A DNA stretch of 29,517 bases from an uncultured Eubacteriales bacterium (lineage in GTDB: Bacteria; Bacillota; Clostridia; Lachnospirales; Bianqueaceae), in assembly GCA_902782895.1 (NCBI GenBank), contig CACZPA010000081.1, positions 1 to 29,517 on the forward strand, given 5' to 3'. Below, in pieces: positions 16,235 through 24,558 of this stretch (within the stretch, counting starts at the first letter, position 1; each line of letters begins with the position of its first letter). The notes below the pieces were generated by a model. That model saw only the letters and a program-made list of their open reading frames with translations. It had not been told where the DNA came from and did not search any database. A program made the translations under genes and the position numbers.

Positions 16235-17278
16235 TTAGAAAATGGCCAGGATCATCAGAAGCCAGCTGACCGTAAATCCCAGATAGATCCAGGAATAGCT
16301 GACATACTGGAAGCGGAAACGGATCAGAACCGTCATTACGATACAGGCAGCCGATACGATCGTCGCGATCAGTCCAAAGACCGTCGAGGCAGTAAAGCAG
16401 TATAACGACAGAACCAGGAAAACAAGCGCAAGGATCAGCGTCGGTATGAAGCGCCGCTTATTGGTATCCCAGAACGCGAATACTTTGGCCGCGTTATCTC
16501 TCCACCGGGAACCGTCCGGTTGAGACAACGAGCCAGGATGCCGCAGATAGACAGCGGCTTTGCGCATATTCTGGCGCTTCCCGCTGATCTCGTAATCCGC
16601 AAGCGCTCCGTAAGCGGGACCGTAGCCGAGCTCGGCCGCCCGCTCAAAATAGATCCTTGCCTTATCCCTGCTGCTATCGGTTTTCTCATCGTATAAATGC
16701 AGGCCTATCAGATAGCAGGCCTTGGCATCCCCGTTAGCCGCCAGAATCGCAAGCGCGTCAACATCATCCGTATCGAGTTCATACTCGGACGCGTCCTCGT
16801 CTTCTGTCTCCAATACATTCGCATACTCCTTGGGCACAGGCTGCAGTGTCGCGGCAAACTCTGGATCCGGTACTCCCATGGTCAAAGGCTTCAGCAAAGC
16901 CTTGGGAGCGCCGTTGCCCGCGCGGAACGAAAACGCTGTTTCGGGTATTTCATCGGGAAAACTGACCCCGGCCGCATGGAACAGATCCGACAGGATCCGA
17001 CGGACCGTCGAAGTATTGAGGTTCGTCTCCTGTACGGCAGCATTGACCAGCGACTCTGCTTCCGCGTTGGTCAGATTGACCGAGCCGTTTGCCGCGTCGC
17101 GTACGGTTGTCAGTACCGAAGGACATGCTCCCAGCAGCAAACCGACCGTCCGGATATCCACTTCATTGGTCCCTTCCTGCCGCAGTCCCTCGCAGAAGGT
17201 ATCCGCGTTCTGGAGAACATCCGCGCCTCCTTTATTGATCACAATATCAAAGGTTGCTTTCAGATTCGTAAAGCTCAT
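16235..17278 (-). CDS. Sel1-like repeat protein with C-terminal membrane helices
   Basis: A 347-residue protein. The first 120 residues are helical, without a family I recognise (VINKGGADVLQNADTFCEGL). A negatively charged linker (ETEDEDASEYELDTDD) follows. Residues about 175-235 look like Sel1/TPR helical repeats: ALAILAANGDAKACYLIGLH and ARIYFERAAELGYGPAYGAL. The last 85 residues hold three or four membrane helices (FIPTLILALVFLVLSLYCF, TVFGLIATIVSAACIVMTVL, IYLGFTVSWLLMILAIF). Sel1 repeats usually bind partner proteins, so this could tether cytoplasmic components of the system to the membrane. The start at 17278 has AGAGGG upstream. It is 12 bases from the kinase-like gene and abuts the lectin/MORN gene, so co-translation is likely. 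Confidence 0.82.
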   Translation of the reverse strand: MSFTNLKATFDIVINKGGADVLQNADTFCEGLRQEGTNEVDIRTVGLLLGACPSVLTTVRDAANGSVNLTNAEAESLVNAAVQETNLNTSTVRRILSDLFHAAGVSFPDEIPETAFSFRAGNGAPKALLKPLTMGVPDPEFAATLQPVPKEYANVLETEDEDASEYELDTDDVDALAILAANGDAKACYLIGLHLYDEKTDSSRDKARIYFERAAELGYGPAYGALADYEISGKRQNMRKAAVYLRHPGSLSQPDGSRWRDNAAKVFAFWDTNKRRFIPTLILALVFLVLSLYCFTASTVFGLIATIVSAACIVMTVLIRFRFQYVSYSWIYLGFTVSWLLMILAIF

Positions 17279-17290
17279 CTTTTATCCCTC

Positions 17291-18421
17291 TCAAACTAAC
17301 AGTGATTGGTACATTGTAAAATCAATGTCCTGTCTGCTGATCTCGTTATCGTTCCTGCTGCCGTCGATATTGATCGCCTGAAGCCAGTTCTCTACCTGCA
17401 GATAATTCTCCTGCCCGGTGAATTCATGCGGATAGCAGATATCCATGAACAGGCTGTTGAACAGAGCCTTAAGCTCGGGCGCCGTCCTGTCCCACTGCTC
17501 CAGAACGATGGCGTTGAACTCCTGATCCGGATCGTTCTGCAGGACGTTCGGATTTGACTCGATATGCTCCTCGTCAAAAATATACATCGGATGTGTCTGG
17601 TAATAATCGTGATATACAGCCGGATTCAGGCTGCCGCTATACCAGTAGTAGTTGCCTACAAAAGGATGGGTATAAAACAGGAGATAGAAGGCCAGCGAAG
17701 CCGCTGAGAAGATGTCGTAGACGATCGCAGGCACCTGGATCCCGCGCTCCCGGAATTCATCGATCGCGGCTCTCGGTGCTGCCAGGAATCCGTCCTGATA
17801 TCTGTCATCATATTCCCAGCTCGGGATGGCTTCTCCCGTCTTCCTGCCGATCCGAAGGCTGTCGCCTGTAAAGATCCAGATCCGCATATCCCTCTGGTCC
17901 ACGAAAACCTGCTCTCTGCCGAATCCGCCCATGGTGATGCCTTTACTCTGCATCAGACCGATCCGTTCAAACAGACTGTATGAAAGAAACCAGCGGGGCG
18001 CCTGCGTCGTATGCAGATAATTCCGGATCGGTACGAAACGCGACGTATCGATCGGATGCATGACGTAGCCTGCAAGCTCGTCATCACCGCTCCGGTCCCA
18101 GATCATATCATACGGCAGGAAAAAGCCGTCCACTCCGCGCAGTTTTGTCAGGACGACCCGTCCCAGGACTTCCTCCATGCGGTCGATATTCTTTCCGTCA
18201 TGATCCAGCATCATCCACTGCGACTCTCTGGAGCCCACGGCCCGTACCTTGATAAACTGATGGTCGCTGTCAACGTGGACTCTTTCCTCCAGGTTACCGT
18301 CCCTGATCTCTTCGAGATAGTGCGGTTCATTGTCCACGACCTCATAGAAATTTGTTCCGGTCAGGCAGCTGGATAACCACTCACCGTTCTGCCACCAGTT
18401 CTCATCATAGATCTCTTCCAA
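17291..18421 (-). CDS. protein-kinase-like protein, probable pseudokinase
   Basis: A roughly 376-residue protein whose C-terminal two thirds follow the layout of a small protein kinase. Helix E-like LFERIGLMQSKGITMGGFGR precedes EQVFVDQRDMRIWIFTGDS where an active kinase would have HGD-N and DFD/DFG. An APE-like FLAAPRA follows, then VYDIFSAASLAFYLLFYTHP with HPFVG, typical of the alpha-F helix and D-F-L-x-H-P-F region in kinases of vWA/phosphatase/GTPase-linked systems. The catalytic Asp and the metal-binding DFG Asp seem to be absent, so I infer a pseudokinase acting as a scaffold. The start is uncertain: ATG 18451 has only a distant AGAGG, while TTG 18421 sits 8 bases after GGGAGGAG, and I prefer the latter. 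Flanked by GAP1-like and Sel1-like genes in the same operon. Confidence 0.65.
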   Translation of the reverse strand: MEEIYDENWWQNGEWLSSCLTGTNFYEVVDNEPHYLEEIRDGNLEERVHVDSDHQFIKVRAVGSRESQWMMLDHDGKNIDRMEEVLGRVVLTKLRGVDGFFLPYDMIWDRSGDDELAGYVMHPIDTSRFVPIRNYLHTTQAPRWFLSYSLFERIGLMQSKGITMGGFGREQVFVDQRDMRIWIFTGDSLRIGRKTGEAIPSWEYDDRYQDGFLAAPRAAIDEFRERGIQVPAIVYDIFSAASLAFYLLFYTHPFVGNYYWYSGSLNPAVYHDYYQTHPMYIFDEEHIESNPNVLQNDPDQEFNAIVLEQWDRTAPELKALFNSLFMDICYPHEFTGQENYLQVENWLQAINIDGSRNDNEISRQDIDFTMYQSLLV

Positions 18422-18493
18422 TTGCCCATCTCCTCCCTGTCTGACTGTCATCTGCCGGAGTCAGACCTCTGGTATCCGTATCAGACATTCCTA

Positions 18494-21169
18494 TTACTTA
18501 TGCTTGCCGAAAAGCCCTGCGACACCTTCCTGCATGGATTCTTTGTTCAGGCCGAAAAGGCCGCGCGAACCGCCTGCAGAACCGTTCTTTTTCAGTTCTT
18601 CCAGAAGCAGTGCTATCGGTTCGGAACTTCTGGCTACACCGCGCAGCTCCTTCAGCAGATCTTTGGCGTTCTCATTGTTCAGGATCTGTGACGACTCTGC
18701 CGCGACCCGCAGAATAGCCGGATCAGAAGCAGCCGTTATCGCGTTAATGGCTTCCGCAAGCTTCGATGCCTGGAACTGTCTTGAACCGTCCTCGTTATAA
18801 ACGGTATTTCCCATAACGAGCAGATCCCAGGCTACCAGGCCTCCCGTAATCAGATAGATCTCTCCAGCCATATAATTCATTACGGAGGCGATATCCTGCT
18901 TCTCCGGAACGTTGAAGGAAGAATTCTCCGCCAGCATTACCTGGATGAAATACCTGCAATTCACCGCTTTGGAATCACTGTTCAGCCCAGCCATAAGGGA
19001 TTCCCACAGCTTACGGATCCCGAGCTTCTTCTCGATAGTGTCAAGGATCGCCTGATTATTAAACCGGTCTTTAACGGATAACCTTTCTAGAGCATTGCGT
19101 TCCTTGCCATTCCTGATCCATTCATCGATATCCCGGATCACTTCCGAATAACGCAGCGTCTGCCAGAAGAGCCGGACCGTCTCTGCAAAAATACTGTAAC
19201 AGCTTTCTCTCGAGCAGTGTTTCATCACTACCTTGAGCTTATCCTGAACGCTGAACACCCAGTCATAGCGCCAGGCAAAGCCTTCGATTTTCTGAATGTC
19301 TTCCTTCATCTGTTCATTCCAGTAATAGACGAAGTTTCTCTCGAATCCGCTGCGCATATCCCGTACAGGGTTATAGACAGATGCATCCACCAGTTCATTC
19401 AAGGTCATGCCTTTTCTGAGATAACGCGACACGGTAAAAGTATCCCACATCTCTTTATCGGCAGGATTGCGGTGTATCTTGTCCTCGATTTGTTTGAAAA
19501 GATTCGGGACATTTTTCTCCATCCACTGCAGATAATCCGTCTGTTCCCACAGATTGGACATTGTATGGAGCTTCTTGGAGTAGATATAATTCGTAATCGT
19601 CTCCTGCAGCTTATCCTCTTCTGGATTCCATTTATCCAGACGCGTCCAGAGTCTGACCAGATTGCTGACCGCATCATCGGACAAGGCCGTGCCGGCTGCG
19701 GAGAATACAGGATCCATCATATCTGTCACAAGACTGTTCAGCAGGAAGCAGTCCAGTTCTCTGTTCTGCGGATTGACAGACAACAGATCTCTTGTAATTC
19801 TGTCAGCAAGATTGATCTGCTCGGGAACCGGAAGCTGTCTGATATAATTACCGCAGAGCTTCTTGATCTGAACGGACGTGAGCTTCTTCTTCTCGCACCA
19901 GGCCAGAATCTCTGCCCCCTGATCCATCGGAAGAGCGCTTCCGGAGGCTGCGTATTCTGCCAGCCGGTCAGCCGCTTTGGACGTGATCAGCGGGTCAGCC
20001 GCTTTATCCATCAGGTATCTTGTGATCTGGAACTGCTCTTTAGCCGGGAGCCGAAGAACTGCCTCTTTTACAACCGTTATCATAGCGGTTTTGCTCTCCG
20101 CGACACTCTTCTCGTACAGCTTACCTAAAAGCTCGGTCAGCGCCGGATCCTCGGATCCGTCCCCGCAGTACCGCAGCAGATCCATCGTGACTTCTTCTCT
20201 GGCTTCCTCTTTGATCTCGGCAATTCCGGCTGAATTCGTCAGAATCTGCAGAAGGGACTGTGCCTCCTGACTGGACAGCGGATATCCGGTAGCGATATAC
20301 CAGGACATCACATACAGATAAAAGTCCGGACGGCCTCCCGGTCCCAGCAGATTATCCAGCCAGTTCTGCATAGCGTCCAGCATCCGGTCCCGCTCCTCAT
20401 CCGAAGCTCCCGCGATCGCGTCAAAAACGCGCTGGGTCATCGGGTCGACGTTTCCGATATCGGCTGTTCCATCAGCATACGCCGGGAAACTCAGCATACT
20501 GGCGCTGCCGATCCGAGCTCCTCCGTTGTTCAGGCAGACTTTCTGCCGGGTATCAAGCGCACTCGACCAGGTCAGCTGTCCGCGCAGGCTGGGTATAATG
20601 CCTTTCGCGACGCAGAAAACCATATCCCGCACAATATCCATGGAAAGATACGGGTCCGCGTTCGCGCGGATGCAAAGCGATCCGCCGCCTGTCAAGGCGC
20701 GTACCGCGCCGGTCAGAAGCGTCGCGTAGCGTTCTTTGTCCAGTTGATAATCGTTCCGGACGTCCTCCAGATAGAGAAGCGGATCCATATTTTCATTGAT
20801 CTCGACCGGATTCAGATGCTCCAGTCCGGCAATCTCCATGACCTGGAAAACATCATCCGGTATGGTCAGAATGATCGACGGATTCTTTTCCATCAGCCAG
20901 TTGTAATCTTCCAGAGGGATAAAGAAGGTATTGCTGAAAATGGCAGGACGTCCGCCGACGTCCGAACGCATTGTGCTCACGGTCAGCATGGCATCATATT
21001 CCTGAATCGCCAATGTCATAACCGAGTCTCCGCCGCGTTCAAAAAGTGTATTCATCGTATCGGAAAAAACAGCCATATGCCGGGTATTGTCTTCGGTAAT
21101 GTTGTTTGTATGCGCTGTGATCCGGTATCCGCCCGATGCACGGAAACGGCAGGCCTGTTCAAATTTCAT
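18494..21169 (-). CDS. large GTPase-associated protein, GAP1-like
   Basis: An 891-residue, mostly helical protein. The N-terminal 130 residues resemble the N-domain of GTPase-associated protein 1 (GAP1) of predicted conflict systems: RFRASGGYRITAHTNNI, then MRSDVGGRPAIFSNTFFIPL. The following regions (residues about 130-890) are long alpha-helical stretches such as GQLTWSSALDTRQKVCLNNG and MQNWLDNLLGPGGRPDFYLY, which could be the middle and C-terminal GAP1 modules, but I cannot place their borders. There is no membrane segment and no nucleotide-binding motif. The ATG at 21169 overlaps the stop codon of the GTPase gene as ATGA, so the two products are made together and probably bind each other, the GAP1-like protein regulating or being moved by the GTPase. 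GAP1 is a named family from comparative genomics without a proven activity; the assignment rests on my reading of the N-terminus and on the neighbour. Confidence 0.62.
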   Translation of the reverse strand: MKFEQACRFRASGGYRITAHTNNITEDNTRHMAVFSDTMNTLFERGGDSVMTLAIQEYDAMLTVSTMRSDVGGRPAIFSNTFFIPLEDYNWLMEKNPSIILTIPDDVFQVMEIAGLEHLNPVEINENMDPLLYLEDVRNDYQLDKERYATLLTGAVRALTGGGSLCIRANADPYLSMDIVRDMVFCVAKGIIPSLRGQLTWSSALDTRQKVCLNNGGARIGSASMLSFPAYADGTADIGNVDPMTQRVFDAIAGASDEERDRMLDAMQNWLDNLLGPGGRPDFYLYVMSWYIATGYPLSSQEAQSLLQILTNSAGIAEIKEEAREEVTMDLLRYCGDGSEDPALTELLGKLYEKSVAESKTAMITVVKEAVLRLPAKEQFQITRYLMDKAADPLITSKAADRLAEYAASGSALPMDQGAEILAWCEKKKLTSVQIKKLCGNYIRQLPVPEQINLADRITRDLLSVNPQNRELDCFLLNSLVTDMMDPVFSAAGTALSDDAVSNLVRLWTRLDKWNPEEDKLQETITNYIYSKKLHTMSNLWEQTDYLQWMEKNVPNLFKQIEDKIHRNPADKEMWDTFTVSRYLRKGMTLNELVDASVYNPVRDMRSGFERNFVYYWNEQMKEDIQKIEGFAWRYDWVFSVQDKLKVVMKHCSRESCYSIFAETVRLFWQTLRYSEVIRDIDEWIRNGKERNALERLSVKDRFNNQAILDTIEKKLGIRKLWESLMAGLNSDSKAVNCRYFIQVMLAENSSFNVPEKQDIASVMNYMAGEIYLITGGLVAWDLLVMGNTVYNEDGSRQFQASKLAEAINAITAASDPAILRVAAESSQILNNENAKDLLKELRGVARSSEPIALLLEELKKNGSAGGSRGLFGLNKESMQEGVAGLFGKHK

Positions 21170-23856
21170 CGTCCATAGCCTCCATTGTAACCGCCGCGGT
21201 TGTTATTGGGATTGTCAGGATTCTGGTCCGGATTGTCAGGATTATTATATCCGTAGCCGCCCTGGTTGCCACCGTAACCACCCTGGCCGCCGTAGCCACC
21301 TTGGTTGCCACCATAGCCGCCTTGGCCTCCACCATAGCCGCCTTGGCCTCCACCATAGCCGCCCTGGTTGCCGCCATAGCCGCCCTGGTTGCCACCATAG
21401 CCGCCCTGGTTGCCACCATAGCCGCCTTGGCCTCCACCGTAACCGCCTTGGTTGCCATAGCTGTTCTGACCGCCACCGTAGCCGCCCTGGCCACTGCCGT
21501 AGCCACCCTGGCCACCATAGCCGCCCTGATTGCCACCATAGCCGCCTTGGCCTCCACCATAGCCGCCCTGGCCGCCATAGCCGCCCTGGCCACCGTAGCC
21601 GCCCTGACCACCGTAACCGCCCTGGCCGCCATAGCCGCCTTGGCCACCGCCGTAGCCACCCTGGCCACCGTAACCGCCTTGGCCACCGTAGCCGCCCTGA
21701 CCATCACGATACATCGGACGGTCATTGTAATGGTCTTCATAATACTCGTGGCTCTCATCAACACGGCCACCGGTAATATCGATTACATTCGGATCAACAG
21801 AAGATATATCGCAGGCCCAGAATTCTTTCTCTGCCTGTTCGTTCTGTTCTCTCCATTCCGCAAGTGAGTCCTCATACCTTCTCTTTTGCGCCGGAGTAAT
21901 CATGATCCGGGGACGTGCAGGCTCGGGCGTCCATGCAAACTGCTTTGGCTCCAGGAAATGCAGCTGCCACAGCAGCCACTTGATCGGTTCTTCGATCCGT
22001 CTCGGATTCGGGTTACCGTCCGGATAGCTCTGCAGCGTCAGCGTCAGCACATCATCCACCGTCAGATTGATCGCGTGCATATAATTACCCATCGCAAAAG
22101 CCTGGATCTCCGTCTCTATATCGACCGGATTCTGTACGGTCTGTACTGAATCATTCTGCACGGCTGTTTCGGTATTCTCTTCCACAGTGGACGCGGTATT
22201 CACGATAGCACTTCCGACGACAGCGCTGGCGCGTCCGCGGGATCCGCGGCTCTGTCTTGTTGCCGGACCCGCGCCTGCGTCCCCGGAAGCCTGAGAAACC
22301 ACAGCACTTGCGCGCTGACTGCGTCCCTGACGTCCTCCCTGCTGTGCCATCGCGGCAAGTGCCTGCATCGGCAGGATCTGCGCGTTGATGTCAAAACTGA
22401 TCTCGCTGCCGTCAGCGGCTCTGACAGGAGCCAGCACGCGGTTCGGATCCATGCGGGATCTTTCCCCGTGGTACAGACGGTCCTGCGGCCTGATCCCGGC
22501 AAGGCTGTCCGCGCCGTTCCAGCGGTTCACAAAATGCTTCAGATCGTCCAGTTTATCGTTGTTCATCGTGTCCAGGAAATAGATATTGCCATGCTTTTCA
22601 AAACGGTTCTGGACACCGCACGTGATCGCGGACACGGCAAAATAAGCGTGCTTCTGGAAAGAATCCAGTGCTGCCTCAATATCGCTCTCGTTCTCTTCGA
22701 ACTTCTCTTTCAGGAAATTATTGAGCGGAACATAATGATCTCTGGCAAAACCCTGTTTGCCGTTCTCGCCCTCCGTACGCGCCGGCTGCGCCATCTCCGG
22801 GAACTCGCGGATGACATTGGGCGGGATACGGTCGCTCTTGGTCAGTACGATCGCTACCGGTACGTCATCCCAGGTCTTCGTGCCGCGCAGCGGGATGACT
22901 TTATTGATGACGTCCGCGACTTCCTTGGCGTTTTCGATATTCATATTGCCGGAGAAATACGGAATCTGCTTGGGGTCGATCAGGAAAAGCAGTCCGTTGC
23001 ACTGTCCCAGATAGGTTGAAACGGAGTTGCGCTCCTGAATATTGCCCTTGTCATCAACGGATTCGACGCAGTTCTCACCTGCGATATCATAGAAAACAAG
23101 TGTCCTGGGCGTCGCGTTCGGATCCTTATTGTCCCGGTCCACAAGCATCTGGATCGCCAGCGGACGGCGCATCAGCTTATCATCCGTAGCGCCCGGCAGC
23201 GGATGGTTGCGGGCAACCGACTCATTCAGCGTCGCTAGGTTTGAATCTCCCATATGATAGCCCGTGCCCCTCATGGCGGCCGGGAATCTCTTCAGCAGCT
23301 GGTTCAGAAAAACGGTTTTGCCGCAGGAGGTAATACCGACAACGCCGATGAAAAGCACATCGTATTTACCGTAGGTCGCGAGCGGGAGCGGATTGTGGCA
23401 TTTAGGGCAAAGACGCGCCATCGGAAGCGCGAGATCTGTCTCCATCCGGTCTACGACACGGTAGATAAATCCATCCTTGTCACGGACAAAACCGTCCTCG
23501 TCCGGACGGACTTCTCCCTGCCCGCGCTGGGAAATCATATCGCGGAAGGTTATGGAATTCGGGTCGATATGCGGATTCATCCAATGCGGATCTGCTGTCG
23601 TAAAGCCGGTATCGCCGCCTCTCGTCTCCCAGTATGCCATCAGTTCCCGGTCCGCGTGATCCGCAGGGACGATATCCTGTGCCCTTTTGGTCGTCGGGTC
23701 ATACTGACGGAAGAGCTTGCGTACATCTCTCTCGTCCTGCGACAGTCTCGGATCCTGGGTCTGCTCCTCCGTATAGGAGGTATTCGCGCGGAAAATGACC
23801 TGATCGTCATCAAATTTACTGAAACAATACGGACACGTGATATGATAGTTTCCCAT
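21166..23856 (-). CDS. zinc-ribbon GTPase (Double-GTPase-2-like) with a GGYG-repeat tail
   Basis: An 896-residue protein. Two half zinc ribbons, CPYC at residues 8-11 and CPKC near 148-151, are separated by about 135 residues. A P-loop GTPase follows with GITSCGKT near residue 175, FYDIAGENC near 255 (switch II, with DIAG in the DxxG position) and LTKSDR near 338 (NKxD-type motif). The CPYCF-start plus GTPase layout is that of TRAFAC GTPases of the Double-GTPase-2 type in GTPase-centred conflict operons. Residues about 470-570 are low in order and rich in Ala/Gln/Arg; residues about 610-700 are helical (LTVDDVLTLTLQSYPD). The tail, from about residue 718, consists of about 23 GQGGYG-type units and ends in a Pro/Asn/Asp-rich segment. 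The start has GGGAGGGAC upstream. Gene order and the ATGA overlap suggest a direct partnership with the GAP1-like protein. Confidence 0.8.
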   Translation of the reverse strand: MGNYHITCPYCFSKFDDDQVIFRANTSYTEEQTQDPRLSQDERDVRKLFRQYDPTTKRAQDIVPADHADRELMAYWETRGGDTGFTTADPHWMNPHIDPNSITFRDMISQRGQGEVRPDEDGFVRDKDGFIYRVVDRMETDLALPMARLCPKCHNPLPLATYGKYDVLFIGVVGITSCGKTVFLNQLLKRFPAAMRGTGYHMGDSNLATLNESVARNHPLPGATDDKLMRRPLAIQMLVDRDNKDPNATPRTLVFYDIAGENCVESVDDKGNIQERNSVSTYLGQCNGLLFLIDPKQIPYFSGNMNIENAKEVADVINKVIPLRGTKTWDDVPVAIVLTKSDRIPPNVIREFPEMAQPARTEGENGKQGFARDHYVPLNNFLKEKFEENESDIEAALDSFQKHAYFAVSAITCGVQNRFEKHGNIYFLDTMNNDKLDDLKHFVNRWNGADSLAGIRPQDRLYHGERSRMDPNRVLAPVRAADGSEISFDINAQILPMQALAAMAQQGGRQGRSQRASAVVSQASGDAGAGPATRQSRGSRGRASAVVGSAIVNTASTVEENTETAVQNDSVQTVQNPVDIETEIQAFAMGNYMHAINLTVDDVLTLTLQSYPDGNPNPRRIEEPIKWLLWQLHFLEPKQFAWTPEPARPRIMITPAQKRRYEDSLAEWREQNEQAEKEFWACDISSVDPNVIDITGGRVDESHEYYEDHYNDRPMYRDGQGGYGGQGGYGGQGGYGGGQGGYGGQGGYGGQGGYGGQGGYGGQGGYGGGQGGYGGNQGGYGGQGGYGSGQGGYGGGQNSYGNQGGYGGGQGGYGGNQGGYGGNQGGYGGNQGGYGGGQGGYGGGQGGYGGNQGGYGGQGGYGGNQGGYGYNNPDNPDQNPDNPNNNRGGYNGGYGR
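21246..21702 (-). repeat. coding tandem repeat (GGYG units, period 18 or 21 bases)
   Basis: About 23 units of Gly-Gln-Gly-Gly-Tyr-Gly or Gly-(Gly/Asn)-Gln-Gly-Gly-Tyr-Gly are encoded in tandem, all in frame, with unit length 6 or 7 codons. The plus strand shows repeated blocks reading CCGCC(C/T)TGGCC or CCACCATAGCC. One unit is diverged (QNSYG). Near-identical units suggest recent expansion, and the number may vary between strains. Confidence 0.95.
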
Positions 23857-23873
23857 AAAGTCCTGTCCCTCCC

Positions 23874-24545
23874 TTAATGATTGCGGGCCGCTTCGTCGCG
23901 GTAACGGTTCTCAAATCCCGCGGCCGGCTGAACAATAACCGGTTCCCCGTTATTCTGAATATACAGTTTCTGTCCCAGCGCGTTGTAAGGAAGCGGAATC
24001 GGTTCGTGTTCTCCCACTCGGTATTCCAGCGATCCCTGTACGTACTGGACCTCTCTCGCAATGGAAACGACCAGCTCTCCCGGTCTTGAGCCTCCGTTTG
24101 CATCACGCCCGCCGTCTCTCCAGCTGACGGAATAAAAAGCCGGGAGGAACTGTGTCTCCGCGCCTGGCTGTTTAGGCACGTATATATCCATATGCGGACG
24201 CACCAGCATCGTCCAGACCTGGATTCTTTCCGGCGGATGTGTCGTAAAATCCGAGAAAGTCGGCATCGCGTCGAAAGCCCGGCGCGGAACCGCCCGCAGT
24301 GCTATCCATTCTCCTGAGGGAAGCTGATATTGCGCGTATCCTTCCTGCAGCAGATAATTCAGGAACTCCTGCGGACAGCCTACAAGGTCATCCAGCGTAA
24401 TCGGATTCTGTGTCTTGGAGAAACAGATGACATACCCGTCCGCCAGTGTATTGGCCAGACTGATAAAATACCTGCCGTTCTGAAATCGTCCGACCCGGAA
24501 ATCCCGGATATTGAGCGCGTCCATGTTGATTTCTCTGAATGCCAT
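23874..24545 (-). CDS. uncharacterised protein of the GTPase operon (223 aa)
   Basis: I do not recognise this family. The 223-residue product has no signal peptide, membrane segment or cysteine cluster. Alternating hydrophobic and polar stretches (GRYFISLANTLADGYVICFS, ERIQVWTMLVRPHMDIYVP, GELVVSIAREVQYVQGSLEY) suggest a mainly beta structure, and the C-terminal EYRVGEHEPIPLPYNALGQK with LYIQNNGEPVIV looks like a beta-sandwich edge. It starts at an ATG with GGGAGGG upstream, 13 bases after the 637-residue gene and 17 bases before the GTPase gene, so it is clearly part of the same unit. A role as an adaptor of the GTPase is a guess from its position. Confidence 0.75.
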   Translation of the reverse strand: MAFREINMDALNIRDFRVGRFQNGRYFISLANTLADGYVICFSKTQNPITLDDLVGCPQEFLNYLLQEGYAQYQLPSGEWIALRAVPRRAFDAMPTFSDFTTHPPERIQVWTMLVRPHMDIYVPKQPGAETQFLPAFYSVSWRDGGRDANGGSRPGELVVSIAREVQYVQGSLEYRVGEHEPIPLPYNALGQKLYIQNNGEPVIVQPAAGFENRYRDEAARNH

Positions 24546-24558
24546 AATACCCTCCCGT

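Noticed and set aside
21246..21702. CRISPR array
   Set aside because: The repeats are contiguous 18 or 21 base coding units without unique spacers and stay in one reading frame.
21136..21867. Plus-strand frames of Ala/Val/Ile/Thr or His/Arg/Ser repeats
   Set aside because: They are other-frame readings of the GGYG repeat DNA. The minus-strand frame is the one continuous with the GTPase domain and has the operon's ribosome binding site.
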